Assembly (NCBI GenBank): GCA_032207245.1
Contig: CM063498.1
Coordinates: forward strand, 86,684,461 to 86,748,460
Length of the DNA: 64,000 bases
Source: Pardosa pseudoannulata
Lineage: Eukaryota; Arthropoda; Arachnida; Araneae; Lycosidae
Direction of reading: 5' to 3'
Both the position numbers and the translations under genes were made by a program. Positions within the stretch are counted from its first letter, which is position 1; each line of letters opens with the position of its first letter. Of this stretch, positions 63,335 through 64,000 are shown one piece after another. The notes below the pieces were generated by a model. It saw only the letters and a list, made by a program, of their open reading frames with translations. It made no database searches and was not told where the DNA came from.

Positions 63335-64000
63335 GAGAAAGAATAAGTAAATAAACATAGACTTTTGTTTATTTTGTCGTCACTCGCTCAGTACAATAGG
63401 ACGTGTTAGTTTGTTTTTGTTTTTGTATGTGGAAACATCGGGGTTTCCCTTGCTAATTATTCCTTGCTACTTTTTTATTCGCATACTTACATATCAGATG
63501 AATCTTGGAATCGCTGTTGAATCAATTTATTCTAAATGCAGAAATTACTTCCGGTTTCTATATCCATATATTATATAATTATTAGCTCAATAATTGAAGT
63601 TATTCAATCACAATCATTGAATTTTACAGATTGATCTTTATTTAGCGCAGTTATAAATTATGGTGGACTTTTCCCGGTATAGAATCACTTTGTCTTATAC
63701 TAATATGAACGAAGTGTAATCATCTACCATGTCTGTTAGTTGGCAACGGTGTATTTGTTATTTCCGTTGGAAACAGTAAGGCGATTTCACGCAGCAGGGC
63801 AAATCTGAACTTATGACAATTCTGTCTTTAGTTTCAAACGGAACTGAAGTTTATTTTTTGTCTATTGGCTGTTGTAAACATGAAAATGAATGAGAATTGC
63901 ATTATAGTAGTACCTGAAACTGTGTCATATTGCTCTGTTGCAAACAGTAGTAATGTTCCTGTAATGTTAAAAATAAATGAGTTCGATGTTTTATGATGAT
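63335..64000. other. window end, nothing firm
   Basis: A plus-strand frame of 38 codons starts at about 63,880 and ends before 64,000. It is too short to judge. Confidence 0.3.

Overview
The window is eukaryotic, very A+T rich and repeat rich. It holds one recognisable protein-coding gene, on the minus strand, running from about 47,571 down to 12,622. Its exons of 92 to about 2,280 bp are separated by introns of about 4 to 11 kb. The gene is a clear relative of Drosophila masquerade (mas): five CPG-type clip (disulfide-knot) modules joined by long Pro/Thr-rich linkers, followed by a chymotrypsin-fold domain whose catalytic Ser is replaced by Gly. An arthropod is certain. A chelicerate, possibly a spider, is my inference from the long introns, base composition and mix of transposable elements; it is not proven here.

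Six coding exons were resolved with GT-AG junctions and matching phases: 45,293-47,571 (five clip modules), 33,844-33,965 (activation site), 29,221-29,312 (catalytic His), 22,603-22,880 (catalytic Asp), 17,124-17,278 and 12,622-12,786 (Gly in place of Ser, then stop). Together they give about 1,030 residues. The exon with the start codon and most of the signal peptide lies upstream of 47,571 and was not identified. The clip exon carries seven reading-frame breaks, all of the one-base-missing kind and three of them at homopolymers. This looks more like consensus error than gene decay.

The introns and flanks are made of repeats. They include hAT-type elements with target-site duplications (9,254-9,816; 19,727-20,535; 62,314-62,975), Tc1/mariner-like remnants (23,032-23,574; 28,027-28,600), two nested TTAA-flanked elements (20,828-22,054 containing 21,738-22,018), a Tigger-like element (15,632-16,375), LINE relics (8,591-9,230; 40,310-41,010), tRNA-derived SINE-like elements, possible LTRs, and many tandem arrays. 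The arrays have units of about 85, 105, 108, 112, 186, 193, 248 and 320 bp.

Two tandem arrays touch the gene itself: a 320-bp array starts at the splice acceptor of the His exon, and a tandem duplication of about 180-195 bp copies the splice donor of the Asp exon. A 105-bp satellite (51,290-53,500) stays open in one frame for 333 codons, then loses definition and fades into an almost pure T/A tract up to about 54,960. No other protein-coding gene, RNA gene or CRISPR array could be supported.
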